A stretch of DNA of 64,000 nt from contig NZ_OZ245846.1 in assembly GCF_965228935.1 (NCBI RefSeq), positions 3,968,001 to 4,032,000 of the forward strand, given 5' to 3'. The stretch comes from Ulvibacterium sp965228935. Its GTDB lineage: Bacteria > Bacteroidota > Bacteroidia > Flavobacteriales > Flavobacteriaceae. The notes below the pieces were generated by a model. That model had not been told where the DNA came from. It made no database searches and was given only the letters and a program-made list of their open reading frames with translations. Position 1 is the first letter of the stretch. Each line of letters starts with the position of its first letter. This document shows, piece by piece, positions 26,333-35,262 of this stretch. Position numbers and translations under genes: made by a program.

Positions 26333-27436
26333 TTAATCCTTCCACCACTTCCGAGAACTGTTCAAATGCTCCAGAAAAATGGATTCGCCAATTTCCGGAG
26401 TCACCAAATTTACATTGAGCTCCTCAGCTTTTTTAACGACCCTTTCCACAGGATCTGTCCAACTATGCAAAGCCAGTTTAAAGGCTCCCCAGTGAATGGG
26501 CATAACCCGTTTTGCATCCAGATCTATACCTACTTGGGCCGTTTCTTCAGGAAACATATGGATATCCGGCCACATTTTATTGTATTGTCCGCATTCCACC
26601 ATGGCAAAGTCAAATGGTCCAAAAGCCTCTCCGATTTCTTTAAAGTGAGGCCCATAGCCACTATCACCGCTGAAAAAAATAGATTCGGACTGGGATTGTA
26701 TCACCCATGAGCTCCATAACGTGCTCTGTCTATTATTGAATTTTCGACCGGAAAAATGTTGCGCCGGGGTACAGGTAAAGGTCAGTCCTTCAAATTTTAC
26801 ATCCTGCCACCAATCCAGTTCGGAAATACGCTCCTTCCCTATGCCCCAAGCTTGCAGATGCACCCCGACCCCCAAAGGGGTGTAGAACATTTCAACTTTG
26901 TCCTTTAGTCTTTTTATGGACTTGTAATCCAAGTGGTCATAATGGTCGTGGGAAATGAGCACCGCATCAATTTTGGGCAGTTTTTCGATTTCAATGGGCG
27001 TTTCCAAATTAAATCGATTTGCTCCCAACCAATCATGGGGCGCCGCTACCTTTCCGAACATGGGGTCTATCAAAACGGTCTTGTTATCGATTTGTAATAA
27101 AAATGCCGAATGCCCAAACCAGATTAAACGTGTGCTATCCCTAAAATCAACGATATCGGTCGAATCTATTTTTTTAACGGAGATATTCTGTTGTGGACTG
27201 CCGTTCGGAACCTTGGTAAAGAAAAACTTCCATGCCAATTTAAGTGTTTCCATAAAGCTCAAATCCTCAGGGACGTCCTTTTTGTTTACAAACTGCCCAT
27301 TTTTGAAATTCTTCGATTTTTCATATTCTTCTTGAAGGGATTTGGATACGTCCCCGCCAAAGGACGGATAGAAGTTGACAAATACAACAGAGCCTAGAAT
27401 TAGGGTCAAAATTAGGATTCCAAGGAATAGTAACAT
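26333..27436 (-). CDS. MBL-fold metal-dependent hydrolase (NAPE-PLD/UlaG-like)
   Basis: A 367-residue protein. An N-terminal hydrophobic segment (residues 1-25) anchors it in the membrane. The metallo-beta-lactamase domain covers about 100-350. The metal motif is ISHDHYDHLDY (H-x-H-x-D-H), with further ligands in TPAQHFSGR, FFSGDSGYG and MPIHWGAFKLALH. Together with the TRLIWFGHSAFLLQIDNKTV opening this resembles the N-acyl-phosphatidylethanolamine phospholipase D subgroup, so a phospholipid or other phosphodiester is a possible substrate. It is convergent with the membrane regulator gene (30-base gap). Confidence 0.9.
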   Translation of the reverse strand: MLLFLGILILTLILGSVVFVNFYPSFGGDVSKSLQEEYEKSKNFKNGQFVNKKDVPEDLSFMETLKLAWKFFFTKVPNGSPQQNISVKKIDSTDIVDFRDSTRLIWFGHSAFLLQIDNKTVLIDPMFGKVAAPHDWLGANRFNLETPIEIEKLPKIDAVLISHDHYDHLDYKSIKRLKDKVEMFYTPLGVGVHLQAWGIGKERISELDWWQDVKFEGLTFTCTPAQHFSGRKFNNRQSTLWSSWVIQSQSESIFFSGDSGYGPHFKEIGEAFGPFDFAMVECGQYNKMWPDIHMFPEETAQVGIDLDAKRVMPIHWGAFKLALHSWTDPVERVVKKAEELNVNLVTPEIGESIFLEHLNSSRKWWKD

Positions 27437-27536
27437 TCTTTTCAGGTATTTTAATAGTTTTTTCAGTGGTGCGTTATTTTATATTTTTAAATAGGTTATG
27501 TTTCGACTTCAAAGTCGAGATTTGAATACGACAATG

Positions 27537-28445
27537 TTAGTTCAGAATCCTATATTTTGCAGGACTCATTCCCGTTTTCTTTTTGAACAGTTTGCTAAAG
27601 TGCTGGGGATAATCGAACCCTAGGTCAAATGCAATTTCACTTATGGATCCTGTTGTTCCCAATAGTTTGTTTTTAGCTCTATTTATGATATAGGAATGGA
27701 TATGGTCCCTGGCGGTTTTGCCCGTTTCCTTTTTTAACAGATCACTTAAATAATTGGGGGACATATGTAATTGCATTCCGCAGTACTGCACTGTAGGAAG
27801 ACCTAGTTCCACAGGTTTTTCACTATTAAAATAGTCCCTCAAAAGATGGTCAAAATTGGAAATAAGGTCTTGATTCAAATTTGTACGTACATAGAACTGG
27901 CGATCGTAATATCGCGTACAATAATCGAGGAGCAAACCAATATTGGAAACAATCAACTTCTGACTGTGTTTATCAATATTCTGATTGTATTCCAGTTCAA
28001 TTTTCCGTGCCAAATCCGTTAAGGTCGATTTTTCATCTTCGGATAAATGTAATGCTTCGTGTACATCATATGAAAAATAGGAATAGGTATCTATCTGTTT
28101 ACCAAGCTCGGATTTCCGAATTAGGTCCGGATGGAACAAAAGCATCCAGCCTTTGGCATCCGTTTCAATCTCTTTGGATTCCGTGAACAGGATTTGGTCG
28201 GGTTTGCTAAAGATCATTGTACCGTTGGTGAAATCATAGGAATTCCTTCCATAACCCATTGAGCCCGAAACACCATCCTTTAAGGACACCATATACAATT
28301 CCAACATGAACCGAACATCCCCAAAGTCCGCATCCAAGGGAAAGTCCTTGATATTAATCAGGGAAACCAGTGGATGCTTTGGAGGTTGCAAACCCAATAA
28401 TTGATGGGCTTGGGTAATGGAGCTAATGGTAATGATGTTGTTCAT
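27537..28445 (-). CDS. AraC-family transcription regulator
   Basis: A 302-residue cytoplasmic regulator. Residues about 1-170 form a cupin-like N-terminal domain typical of regulators that sit beside oxidoreductases. Residues about 200-302 form the AraC double helix-turn-helix (YCGMQLHMSPNYLSDLLKKE, then ISEIAFDLGFDYPQHFSKLF). I chose the ATG giving MNNIITISSI; an ATG ten codons upstream is possible. It follows the SDR gene by about 50 bases on the same strand and probably regulates it. Confidence 0.9.
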   Translation of the reverse strand: MNNIITISSITQAHQLLGLQPPKHPLVSLINIKDFPLDADFGDVRFMLELYMVSLKDGVSGSMGYGRNSYDFTNGTMIFSKPDQILFTESKEIETDAKGWMLLFHPDLIRKSELGKQIDTYSYFSYDVHEALHLSEDEKSTLTDLARKIELEYNQNIDKHSQKLIVSNIGLLLDYCTRYYDRQFYVRTNLNQDLISNFDHLLRDYFNSEKPVELGLPTVQYCGMQLHMSPNYLSDLLKKETGKTARDHIHSYIINRAKNKLLGTTGSISEIAFDLGFDYPQHFSKLFKKKTGMSPAKYRILN

Positions 28446-28496
28446 CGCTTTAAAATAAGAAATTTTTATGGCCAATGCTTGAAATCGACCTTCGCC

Positions 28497-29315
28497 TTAT
28501 TTTATTTGGCTAAGAACTACCTTGTCAAAAATTCGGTCACCGAGATACGTACGTATCCAGACCATGGGTTTTGCAAATTTTCCGGCCCTATAGCGTGTTT
28601 TTGGTTTTTTGGCTTTTACGGCTTCCGAGACCAGTCCGGTAATTACCGATGGTGCCGAACCGCCTCCATTTTCGTACATATCCATAGTGGCCTTGGCCAA
28701 TTTATTGCTCATGGTCTCATAAGGGGTGCCTTGGGCGCGCTCCACCATGGGTTGATACATCACCTCGCCGAATTCCGTATTAATGGCACCCGGCTCAATA
28801 ATCACGACGTTGATATTGAATTGGGCCAATTCCAAACGGAGACAGTCGCTCCAACCTTCCAGGGCGTGTTTCGTCGCATGATACCAAGCACCCAAAGGGG
28901 TATACATTTTCCCGCCCATGGAAGAGGTGTTAATGATAAGTCCGTTCTTTTGTTTGCGCATATGGGGCACTACTTCTTTTGTAATGCTGGCCAACCCGAA
29001 TAAGTTTACATCAAACTGCCTTTTTGCATCCTCCAAGGAAACGGTTTCCACGGCACCGTATACCGCATAGCCCGCATTGTTGAACAGAACATCTATCCTT
29101 CCTTCATCCTTGATAATTTGGGCCACCACTTTCTTTACTTGCGTTCTGTCCGTTATGTCCATTTGAATAGCATGGCCACCGGCATTTTCAATATCTTTCA
29201 TAGGATCCATACGTCTCGCCGCCCCGTAAACCACATGTCCTTCCTTAATTAAGTGCAATGCGGCATCCTTACCTATCCCTGAGGATGCCCCGGTTATCAG
29301 AATTACCTTTTTCAT
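28497..29315 (-). CDS. SDR-family oxidoreductase
   Basis: A 272-residue classical short-chain dehydrogenase. It has the cofactor motif ITGASSGIGKD at residues 6-16, the NNAG motif (FNNAGYAVYG) near 88 and the catalytic Ser and Tyr-x-x-x-Lys (NTSSMGGKMYTP, WYHATKHAL) near 133 and 147-151. An Arg at the end of the second strand (GAARRMD) favours NADP. The C-terminal region resembles retinol-dehydrogenase-like SDRs. The substrate is unknown. It shares a transcription unit with the AraC regulator downstream. Confidence 0.92.
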   Translation of the reverse strand: MKKVILITGASSGIGKDAALHLIKEGHVVYGAARRMDPMKDIENAGGHAIQMDITDRTQVKKVVAQIIKDEGRIDVLFNNAGYAVYGAVETVSLEDAKRQFDVNLFGLASITKEVVPHMRKQKNGLIINTSSMGGKMYTPLGAWYHATKHALEGWSDCLRLELAQFNINVVIIEPGAINTEFGEVMYQPMVERAQGTPYETMSNKLAKATMDMYENGGGSAPSVITGLVSEAVKAKKPKTRYRAGKFAKPMVWIRTYLGDRIFDKVVLSQIK

Positions 29316-29514
29316 TGTTATCGGTTTTGTTTCCTTTGGATTACGGTGCCAAAATTAGGAACGCAAGCTCATCCAAAATGAAACCTTTTACCGAATGACG
29401 TATACATTTTACAGATTCTGTGCCCTGTTGACTTTTTTCAAGTTCAGATGGAATTGGGAGAATGGTCCAATTGCTTTAATTGGAATTTTCCCGGAAGTAA
29501 TCTGGTTGCGGAAG

Positions 29515-29949
29515 TTATTCTTCCAACAGCATTTTGATCCGTCTTAAATCCGCTTTATTTGCCCTTCGCACTGCGGCGGCCATTATCGGCCTAAAGAGTT
29601 TTGAAAATCCGGAGGGAACACCCTTGTTTCGTAGGGTCATTTTGGTAGTGTCAGGACCGATTTTTAGCCAGGAGTATGTAGTCTCCATAGGAAATGGCCC
29701 TTCCGAAGTTTGCATCACCATCTTTAACCCGGGGATAAATTCGGTGATTTCGTAAATGTAGGCCAATTGACGCCCCAAGAACTGTGCCTTGAAGGCAATT
29801 TTAGATCCCTTTGCCAAGGGCTTGGGCGTCTTCCATTCTACCGATTTAATATTGGCATACCATTCCGTGGCGTTCTCGGGATTGGAGGTATAGGCCGAAA
29901 CTTTTTCAACAGGAACTTGGATTACGATTTCCGTTGTAACATCTACCAT
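29515..29949 (-). CDS. SRPBCC-family protein
   Basis: A 144-residue single-domain protein with the helix-grip fold. MVDVTTEIVIQVPVEKVSAY opens the domain, NPENATEWYANIKSVEWKTP follows, and a C-terminal helix ends in basic residues. It resembles polyketide-cyclase-like SRPBCC proteins. The frame stays open to 30198, but the domain begins at ATG 29949 and the longer reading would overlap the next gene, so I took 29949. It follows the other SRPBCC gene by 43 bases on the same strand. Confidence 0.85.
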   Translation of the reverse strand: MVDVTTEIVIQVPVEKVSAYTSNPENATEWYANIKSVEWKTPKPLAKGSKIAFKAQFLGRQLAYIYEITEFIPGLKMVMQTSEGPFPMETTYSWLKIGPDTTKMTLRNKGVPSGFSKLFRPIMAAAVRRANKADLRRIKMLLEE

Positions 29950-29992
29950 AAAAGCAATTTTGATGAAATTTCCGGATATTGAAGTGTAAAGA

Positions 29993-30427
29993 TTAGCGAT
30001 ACCCTTCACTGCCATAGGCCTCTCCCCTTCCCGTTTGGCAATATTGGCGCAAGCTTTCCATATACCTGCCCCAGCTAAAACAGCAAGCGGCGTAGAAATC
30101 ATTTTGTTCCTGCCATCCCATATGTGAAAAACGAACGCGAGTCTTTCCTTCGTTTTCATCCAATGAAAAAACAAAGGTATGTCCGAGCCACCCATCATTA
30201 TTCGCCACGCATTCCCAAACTACTTTTTCTTCGGTGACAAGTTCAATTACTTTCATCTGGGGCCCTATATAGTCCCCAAAATCGAATTGGATATGTTCGC
30301 CCAGACCCGAGCTGCCCTGAGTCTGTACTGTCCACCAATTAGATAATCCCTCTATGGTAGTTATTGCTCGGAATATGTGTTGTCTGGAAGCATCAATGTG
30401 GAACAGGTGTTTTATGGAATAGGTCAT
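29993..30427 (-). CDS. SRPBCC (AHSA1-like) domain protein
   Basis: A 144-residue single-domain protein. TTIEGLSNWWTVQTQGSSGL shows the WW pattern of the AHSA1-like subgroup, and VWECVANNDGWLGHTFVFSL and TRVRFSHMGWQE continue the domain. It resembles the protein at 8.4-8.8 kb. It is the first gene of a pair with the SRPBCC gene downstream. Ligand unknown. Confidence 0.87.
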   Translation of the reverse strand: MTYSIKHLFHIDASRQHIFRAITTIEGLSNWWTVQTQGSSGLGEHIQFDFGDYIGPQMKVIELVTEEKVVWECVANNDGWLGHTFVFSLDENEGKTRVRFSHMGWQEQNDFYAACCFSWGRYMESLRQYCQTGRGEAYGSEGYR

Positions 30428-30859
30428 GTTTTTGGTTTAAGACGAATTGGCCTATCTAAATTGGACAAAATTCAAATGTTTTTATCCTCTATGATAAAAA
30501 CAGGGATTTGGAACCTACAAACAGCAACCTAACGAAACATGGACTATGATGCGATGTCTTCCTTTGGATATTTGACCTTTGGATGGATAGCGAAGTACGG
30601 AATATACATAACTATAAAACTTCTTTGGACTTTACTCGAAATAGGCTAAACTCTCCGCTATGTTCTGAATGGGGTTCCGCGCAAAATTTCCGCCCTGTTC
30701 CGTGCAGTACTATTGCAGGTCTTTGGTATTGTTATTGGTTAGTATTTGAATATAATCAATTGAACCATTTTCGGGTTCCTAAGTTAAGCGCTGATTCGCA
30801 CCCACCGGGAAAATTCGCCTAAATAATAAATCTAATCTATACTAAAAACAAGTGAAGGA
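30428..30859. other. Gene-free interval with one perfect hairpin
   Basis: I see no convincing gene in these 432 bases: the only longer reading frame (30583-30822, plus strand) has random-looking composition. A perfect inverted repeat, GTTTTTATC with loop CTCTAT and GATAAAAAC (30478-30501), lies about 50 bases upstream of the SRPBCC pair. It could be a weak terminator or a leader structure. Confidence 0.5.
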
Positions 30860-31411
30860 TTATTCCTCGGAAATGGCGGCGATATCACCGCTGTAGCGAA
30901 TCTGAAACCGCTGGGAACTGTTCACGCTAATACTGCCCGTCAAATTCGGAAACAATTTTAGGTTTACATTGTAATTTTCGGTCTCATCGTTGATTTCAAA
31001 GTGTACCGCATACGACTGATCCTTCCCGTCTTTGGTTATTTCGAAATCCCTCGGAATTCCGTCGAATTTTATGGCAGTCGTTCTGTTGTTATAGCCCCCT
31101 CCCATTTGTCGTTCCCCATAATACGGTAAGTAAGCGGAAACACTATCCCCAAAAACCCGCAAATAATTAGGGTTCCCAATAAGAGTTATACGGCTTCCGG
31201 CACTTCCTGGAGGGAAAAGTCCGGCATTACCAATACTATTTATGCTATTGGTCATCATGGGCATGGCCCATTCGGAAACAATTTCGAAAGACTTTTGGTC
31301 TACCATTTCATCCAGTTTCCTACTTTTTTCGGTAGGTTCAATGGTTTTGGACGAGCTTCCACAGGCCCAGATAATAAGAAGTAAAAGACCAATTCCTATT
31401 TTAAGTTTCAT
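30860..31411 (-). CDS. DUF4251 lipoprotein
   Basis: A 183-residue protein with a lipoprotein signal (LLLLIIWACGSSSK, Cys17). The DUF4251 pattern is clear: SVSAYLPYYGERQMGGGYN near the middle, then IKFDGIPRDFEITKDGKDQS, and the closing QRFQIRYSGDIAAI. It is a beta-rich Bacteroidota envelope family of unknown function. A second member lies at 46.3-46.8 kb. It appears to be a single-gene unit. Confidence 0.87.
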   Translation of the reverse strand: MKLKIGIGLLLLIIWACGSSSKTIEPTEKSRKLDEMVDQKSFEIVSEWAMPMMTNSINSIGNAGLFPPGSAGSRITLIGNPNYLRVFGDSVSAYLPYYGERQMGGGYNNRTTAIKFDGIPRDFEITKDGKDQSYAVHFEINDETENYNVNLKLFPNLTGSISVNSSQRFQIRYSGDIAAISEE

Positions 31412-31520
31412 AATGTATACATTTGAAATGTTCTCCTTAAGATACTAACAATCCGGAATATCCGATTCTAAAATTTTCTTAAAATCTTAGGGGGTGATAG
31501 ATGTATCTATGGGTCTTGGC

Positions 31521-32444
31521 TTAGCCTTTTCTAAAAAAATTGGGGCTTCTCACCTTCTGTTTGCTGGTATTGATAAAATACACGCCGGTTAGCAGAACGA
31601 CTGCTGCAATTATGGACTGAAGTGTAATCTGTTCATCTAAAATATACCATCCCAAAATCATGGCTACTATAGGATTTACGTAAGTATTGGTAGCCACCTT
31701 TTCCGGAGAAACCACTCTTAGCAAGTAGTTAAAGGAAGTAAAGGCGATGATGCTACCAAATAGTATCAATAGAATCATTGCCAATTGTACCTGGGTTCCC
31801 CACTCCATTGGCGAAGTCCAAGTCTCCCCGAACGCCAAGCTTATTATAGCCAATAGCAATCCTCCCATAAACATCTGATACCCGGTGTTCACAAAAAAAT
31901 TGGAAGGAAATTCCGCCCTCCCGACAAATAGGCTGCCATAGGCCCAGGATAGCATCGCCGCGAATATCATGCAAATGCCAGCAAGGGAATACTCTTGTTG
32001 TATGATGGTTTTTTGGCTTACCAGTAAATAAATTCCGATGATGCCCAAAATGACCCCTACCAAGGACATGGGTTGGATTTTTTTCCCCTGTAGCAACCAC
32101 ATGAGCAATAAAATAACCAAGGGTTGTGCCGAGATTTCCAATGCGGCGAAACCACTGTCGACATACTTTAAGGCCCAGACCACTATACCATTGCCGAAAC
32201 TGAGAAATAGAAATCCTGCTATGGTTACATTTTTCAGTTGTCTTTTGGATATGCGTAAAGGGATACCCATAAATTTGGCTATGATAAAAACCAGTATCCC
32301 AGCCAAGGTAAAACGAACCGAAGCCAGCATAAACGGCGGTAATTCAGCTACGGCCATCTTATTGAGCAAGTAAGTAGACCCCCAAATGACATAGATCGAA
32401 AAGAAGGCCAAAAGGATAAGTGAGGTTTGCCTGGATTGGGCCAT
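31521..32444 (-). CDS. EamA-family (drug/metabolite) transporter
   Basis: A 307-residue inner-membrane permease with ten hydrophobic segments in two EamA repeats. FFSIYVIWGSTYLLNKMAV opens the first, and SWAYGSLFVGRAEFPS the second. Typical end-of-repeat motifs are present (ISAQPLVILLLMWLL, ATNTYVNPIVAMILGWYIL). The substrate cannot be predicted; such proteins export amino acids or metabolites. I chose the ATG giving MAQSRQTSLILL rather than the one 17 codons upstream, as it starts right at the first helix. Confidence 0.9.
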   Translation of the reverse strand: MAQSRQTSLILLAFFSIYVIWGSTYLLNKMAVAELPPFMLASVRFTLAGILVFIIAKFMGIPLRISKRQLKNVTIAGFLFLSFGNGIVVWALKYVDSGFAALEISAQPLVILLLMWLLQGKKIQPMSLVGVILGIIGIYLLVSQKTIIQQEYSLAGICMIFAAMLSWAYGSLFVGRAEFPSNFFVNTGYQMFMGGLLLAIISLAFGETWTSPMEWGTQVQLAMILLILFGSIIAFTSFNYLLRVVSPEKVATNTYVNPIVAMILGWYILDEQITLQSIIAAVVLLTGVYFINTSKQKVRSPNFFRKG

Positions 32445-32717
32445 GGGAACGGTGCTATTGTCTAATTCTGTACAATAGTACGGATTACTTTTCAATAATT
32501 ACATCCGTTTGGTTCAAATGGGAATTGATTAAAATGAATCCCTAAAAAGGGTACCGTAATTTATTATAATAAGTAATGTCAAATATTTGTATGAATATAT
32601 ATAAAACTGATTTATTTACCCTGCAAAGGCCTCATGATGTCTAAAATTTCAATTGTTTTTGAAAGCATCATCAAGCATCATCAAAAAAAGGCTTGAATCA
32701 AAATGATTGGACAAACT

Positions 32718-34271
32718 TCATGACTGGTCTTGATCAGTGTCGATCGCCTCTAAAATATCATCCAGAAAAGTGGCATCGTAATAATGGGGTATGATCTTGT
32801 TGCTTACGATTAAAATTGGGGTATAGAACAATTCGTTCTTTTTACACCATTCCCTGTGCTCTGCCAATATTTGATAATCCACATCAGTAAATTCGGCGGC
32901 ATGCTCCCTTAAGAACTGGTCGGTGTTTCTATGTTTAAACCAGTCGTCCATCATTTTTAAGAATTCATCCGCTCCATGGGTTCGGTAGCTATGGATCATC
33001 GTTGCCGCTACATCATTCCGTTTTGAAGAGGCCCCATCGTAATGGTTCAGAACCAATTTGAAACTATTTTCGAGTCCATTTCTATGATACAGGTCGAGAA
33101 ATTTTTCGAATGCATTCTTACAGAACCCACATGAGGTAGAAAGTACCAAAACGATTACCGGTTCAACATTAGGATTGCCAAAAATCAATTGCTCGGCTCC
33201 GGCCGTGGCGGTTAGTTCCTTAGTGTCCATCAACGCCCGATTTATAGTCTCCGGTGATCGCTTGAACTGAAGCAACTCTATATATTTGAGACTTAACGCA
33301 TAATTTTGCGATTTAAGCTTCCTAAAGCTATGAACAACCAAAAGTGTACTAAAGAAAAGAAGTCCCAATACCGTTCCATCCTTCAGAAGAACGGTCGCCC
33401 CATCGGACAAAGCTATGTTCAAAGGATACAACAGACCAAGAATCAATGATGCCTGAACAATGATAATACTACTTGAAAGTAGGCATAGCCTGCACCAAGC
33501 CTTTAGGACAAAAGCTTGAATTAGAATGGTTGATACCACAAAGACCAGGGCAACGAGATAAGTGATAAGATGTACGTAGCCCAAGCCGACATTCAAAAGT
33601 AAAAGGCCCATTGTGGACAAGAAGAAAGCAAATAACAAATCGTTCAATGAAAATGCCCCTAAGTTGTAATTTTGGGATTTGAGTATTTTGTTACAACCGC
33701 TTTCCTCCTTCTGACCACATATTTTCTTTCCAAAATTTGTACTTCTATCTTGGGAGGTTTCAAAGATTTCATTGGAAATAAAAAGTCCTACCATACCCAT
33801 TAAAAAAAAACCAAGCGCGTAAAAGTTGGGCCAAAGAAGCAGGGTAAACAACAAGGCCAAAGGGATTACCGACCAAGTCATCCATTTGCTTTGGGAAATC
33901 GTGGAGTTCTTTTCCTGCTCTGCCAAAAGTATAATACCATTCCATTTCTTCCCAAACTCCTCTTTAGTAATACCTACCTTATCCGCATTAAGATATACCT
34001 TACTGCCATTTTGCCTTACATGGGAGAAATAGGCTCCCCTTTCCGGGTCATCCAAGAAAGCCAAAAAGTGCTCGGGAAGCTCATTGATTCGATTTTGATC
34101 AATTTGTGCGGCTACATTGTTTATATTGAGAAAATTCAAGGTTTCGGACACGGCATACAATGAAGGTGTATGGGGGTGGCTAAAAAGTTGTAGTTCCAAT
34201 TCGCTATGGGAAACTTTTATTCTTTCCGCCTTGAAATAGGAAATCAAAGCATTGAAAAGTGTTTTATCCAT
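32718..34271 (-). CDS. C39-like / VKOR / thioredoxin-fold fusion protein
   Basis: A 517-residue membrane protein in three parts. Residues 1-125 resemble a C39 peptidase domain (SHPHTPSLYAVSETLNFLNI) but the catalytic Cys is missing: this domain has no Cys at all. Residues 130-315 form a vitamin K epoxide reductase domain with Cys185, Cys193 and the active CRLC (260-263). Residues 360-517 form a DsbA/thioredoxin-like domain with CGFC (381-384). Such fusions would form disulfides in exported peptides; the C39-like part may bind a leader. Relatives often sit beside peptide exporters, but no exporter or precursor peptide is visible here. It is a single gene, with about 220 gene-free bases on each side. 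Confidence 0.85.
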   Translation of the reverse strand: MDKTLFNALISYFKAERIKVSHSELELQLFSHPHTPSLYAVSETLNFLNINNVAAQIDQNRINELPEHFLAFLDDPERGAYFSHVRQNGSKVYLNADKVGITKEEFGKKWNGIILLAEQEKNSTISQSKWMTWSVIPLALLFTLLLWPNFYALGFFLMGMVGLFISNEIFETSQDRSTNFGKKICGQKEESGCNKILKSQNYNLGAFSLNDLLFAFFLSTMGLLLLNVGLGYVHLITYLVALVFVVSTILIQAFVLKAWCRLCLLSSSIIIVQASLILGLLYPLNIALSDGATVLLKDGTVLGLLFFSTLLVVHSFRKLKSQNYALSLKYIELLQFKRSPETINRALMDTKELTATAGAEQLIFGNPNVEPVIVLVLSTSCGFCKNAFEKFLDLYHRNGLENSFKLVLNHYDGASSKRNDVAATMIHSYRTHGADEFLKMMDDWFKHRNTDQFLREHAAEFTDVDYQILAEHREWCKKNELFYTPILIVSNKIIPHYYDATFLDDILEAIDTDQDQS

Positions 34272-34492
34272 GATATTCCAGTTGTTAGTGTTCGGTTAAA
34301 TGAAAATTTACAACAAAGCAGCCCTATTTTAAGAGCCGGTCGGGGCTATTACTCAAGTAGGATAAAAATAATAAATATTATAGGATTTTACCCACAAAAA
34401 ATGGAGAATATAAACAAATGTTGAATTTTGTTTTGGTGTGAGATGAGAGTCAAGGAGGTTGTGGAAAAAAAGGTGTTTTACCTAAATTTTGC

Positions 34493-35242
34493 CTATTCCA
34501 CCATTTTTACCATTTGATTTTGAGAGGTTACCCCGATTGGCAATTCAATAATCCTTAAGTTTTTAAAATGAATTTCGGCACCTTCGGACTCTAAACATAG
34601 ATATCCTTTTTTGATGGTGGACTTGCTAATACCGTTTACAAATTTTCCGTTGACCGATAGTTTAATGGTTCCATCTACACAAACCACAGTGTAGGCATTC
34701 CATTCCCCTTTGCCTTTGGCCCGGTTCTCTACGGATTTGCTGCGTTCCCCCCTGGGATTGTCCGGTATGGTCTTTACACCTCCCACGCCAAAGAGCTCCC
34801 CATGGACATAGGCAATGGGTGGCTTTTTACCGTCACGGGTATTTAGGTTGACCCAGTCCAGTTCCAGCATCTGTACCTCTACCCCGCCGGGCAACCGGGA
34901 TTTTGGATCGGGCAGGGCATCGCTCCAAACAAATACCCCGGAGTTTCCACCAGGCTCCATATGTCGCCATTCCACTTGAAGTATAAAATTTTCATATTGC
35001 TTTGCGGATCGCATAACACCAATGGGTTTACCCGAACAAATAAGCAGATCATCCTCCGTTCTCCAGGTATCCTTATCCGTGTTTACATTGATCCACCGCA
35101 GGGTACTTTTTTTTGCTTTCGAATCGGAAAGCAAGACGTCAAAACCTATTTCGGTTCCAAAGGATATAGCACTATCCTGACCTTGGATATAGAATCCGAA
35201 AGCAAGCGAGAGCAATAGACCCAATAATAAAGAAGGCTTCAT
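34493..35242 (-). CDS. DUF1080 (3-keto-disaccharide hydrolase family) protein, exported
   Basis: A 249-residue protein with a signal peptide (1-21, GFYIQG-QDS). The PF06439 domain covers the rest, with DDLLICSGKPIGVMRSAKQY, WRHMEPGGNSGVFVWSDAL and a closing HFKNLRIIELP. It follows the Gfo gene by 20 bases and is the last gene of the DUF1080-Gfo-DUF1080 operon. Family members hydrolyse 3-keto-glycosides; two of them with one oxidoreductase would suit different anomers or leaving groups (inference). Confidence 0.88.
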   Translation of the reverse strand: MKPSLLLGLLLSLAFGFYIQGQDSAISFGTEIGFDVLLSDSKAKKSTLRWINVNTDKDTWRTEDDLLICSGKPIGVMRSAKQYENFILQVEWRHMEPGGNSGVFVWSDALPDPKSRLPGGVEVQMLELDWVNLNTRDGKKPPIAYVHGELFGVGGVKTIPDNPRGERSKSVENRAKGKGEWNAYTVVCVDGTIKLSVNGKFVNGISKSTIKKGYLCLESEGAEIHFKNLRIIELPIGVTSQNQMVKMVE

Positions 35243-35262
35243 TGTTGTGGTGTTTATCAGGT

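Noticed and set aside
28401..29003. 200-codon plus-strand frame across the SDR and AraC genes
   Set aside because: Antisense to the intact SDR gene; no signal, domain or leader of its own.
29950..30198. Longer reading of the SRPBCC gene at 29.5 kb, up to 227 codons
   Set aside because: The extension overlaps the neighbouring SRPBCC gene in another frame and lacks domain-like sequence; ATG 29949 starts the domain.
30583..30822. 79-codon plus-strand frame in a gene-free gap
   Set aside because: Random-looking composition and no promoter or homology feature seen.
32660..32695. Short direct repeat gcatcatcaa / gcatcatcaa with a possible 18-codon peptide on the minus strand
   Set aside because: Two copies of ten bases are too little to claim a repeat element, and the peptide frame has no support.
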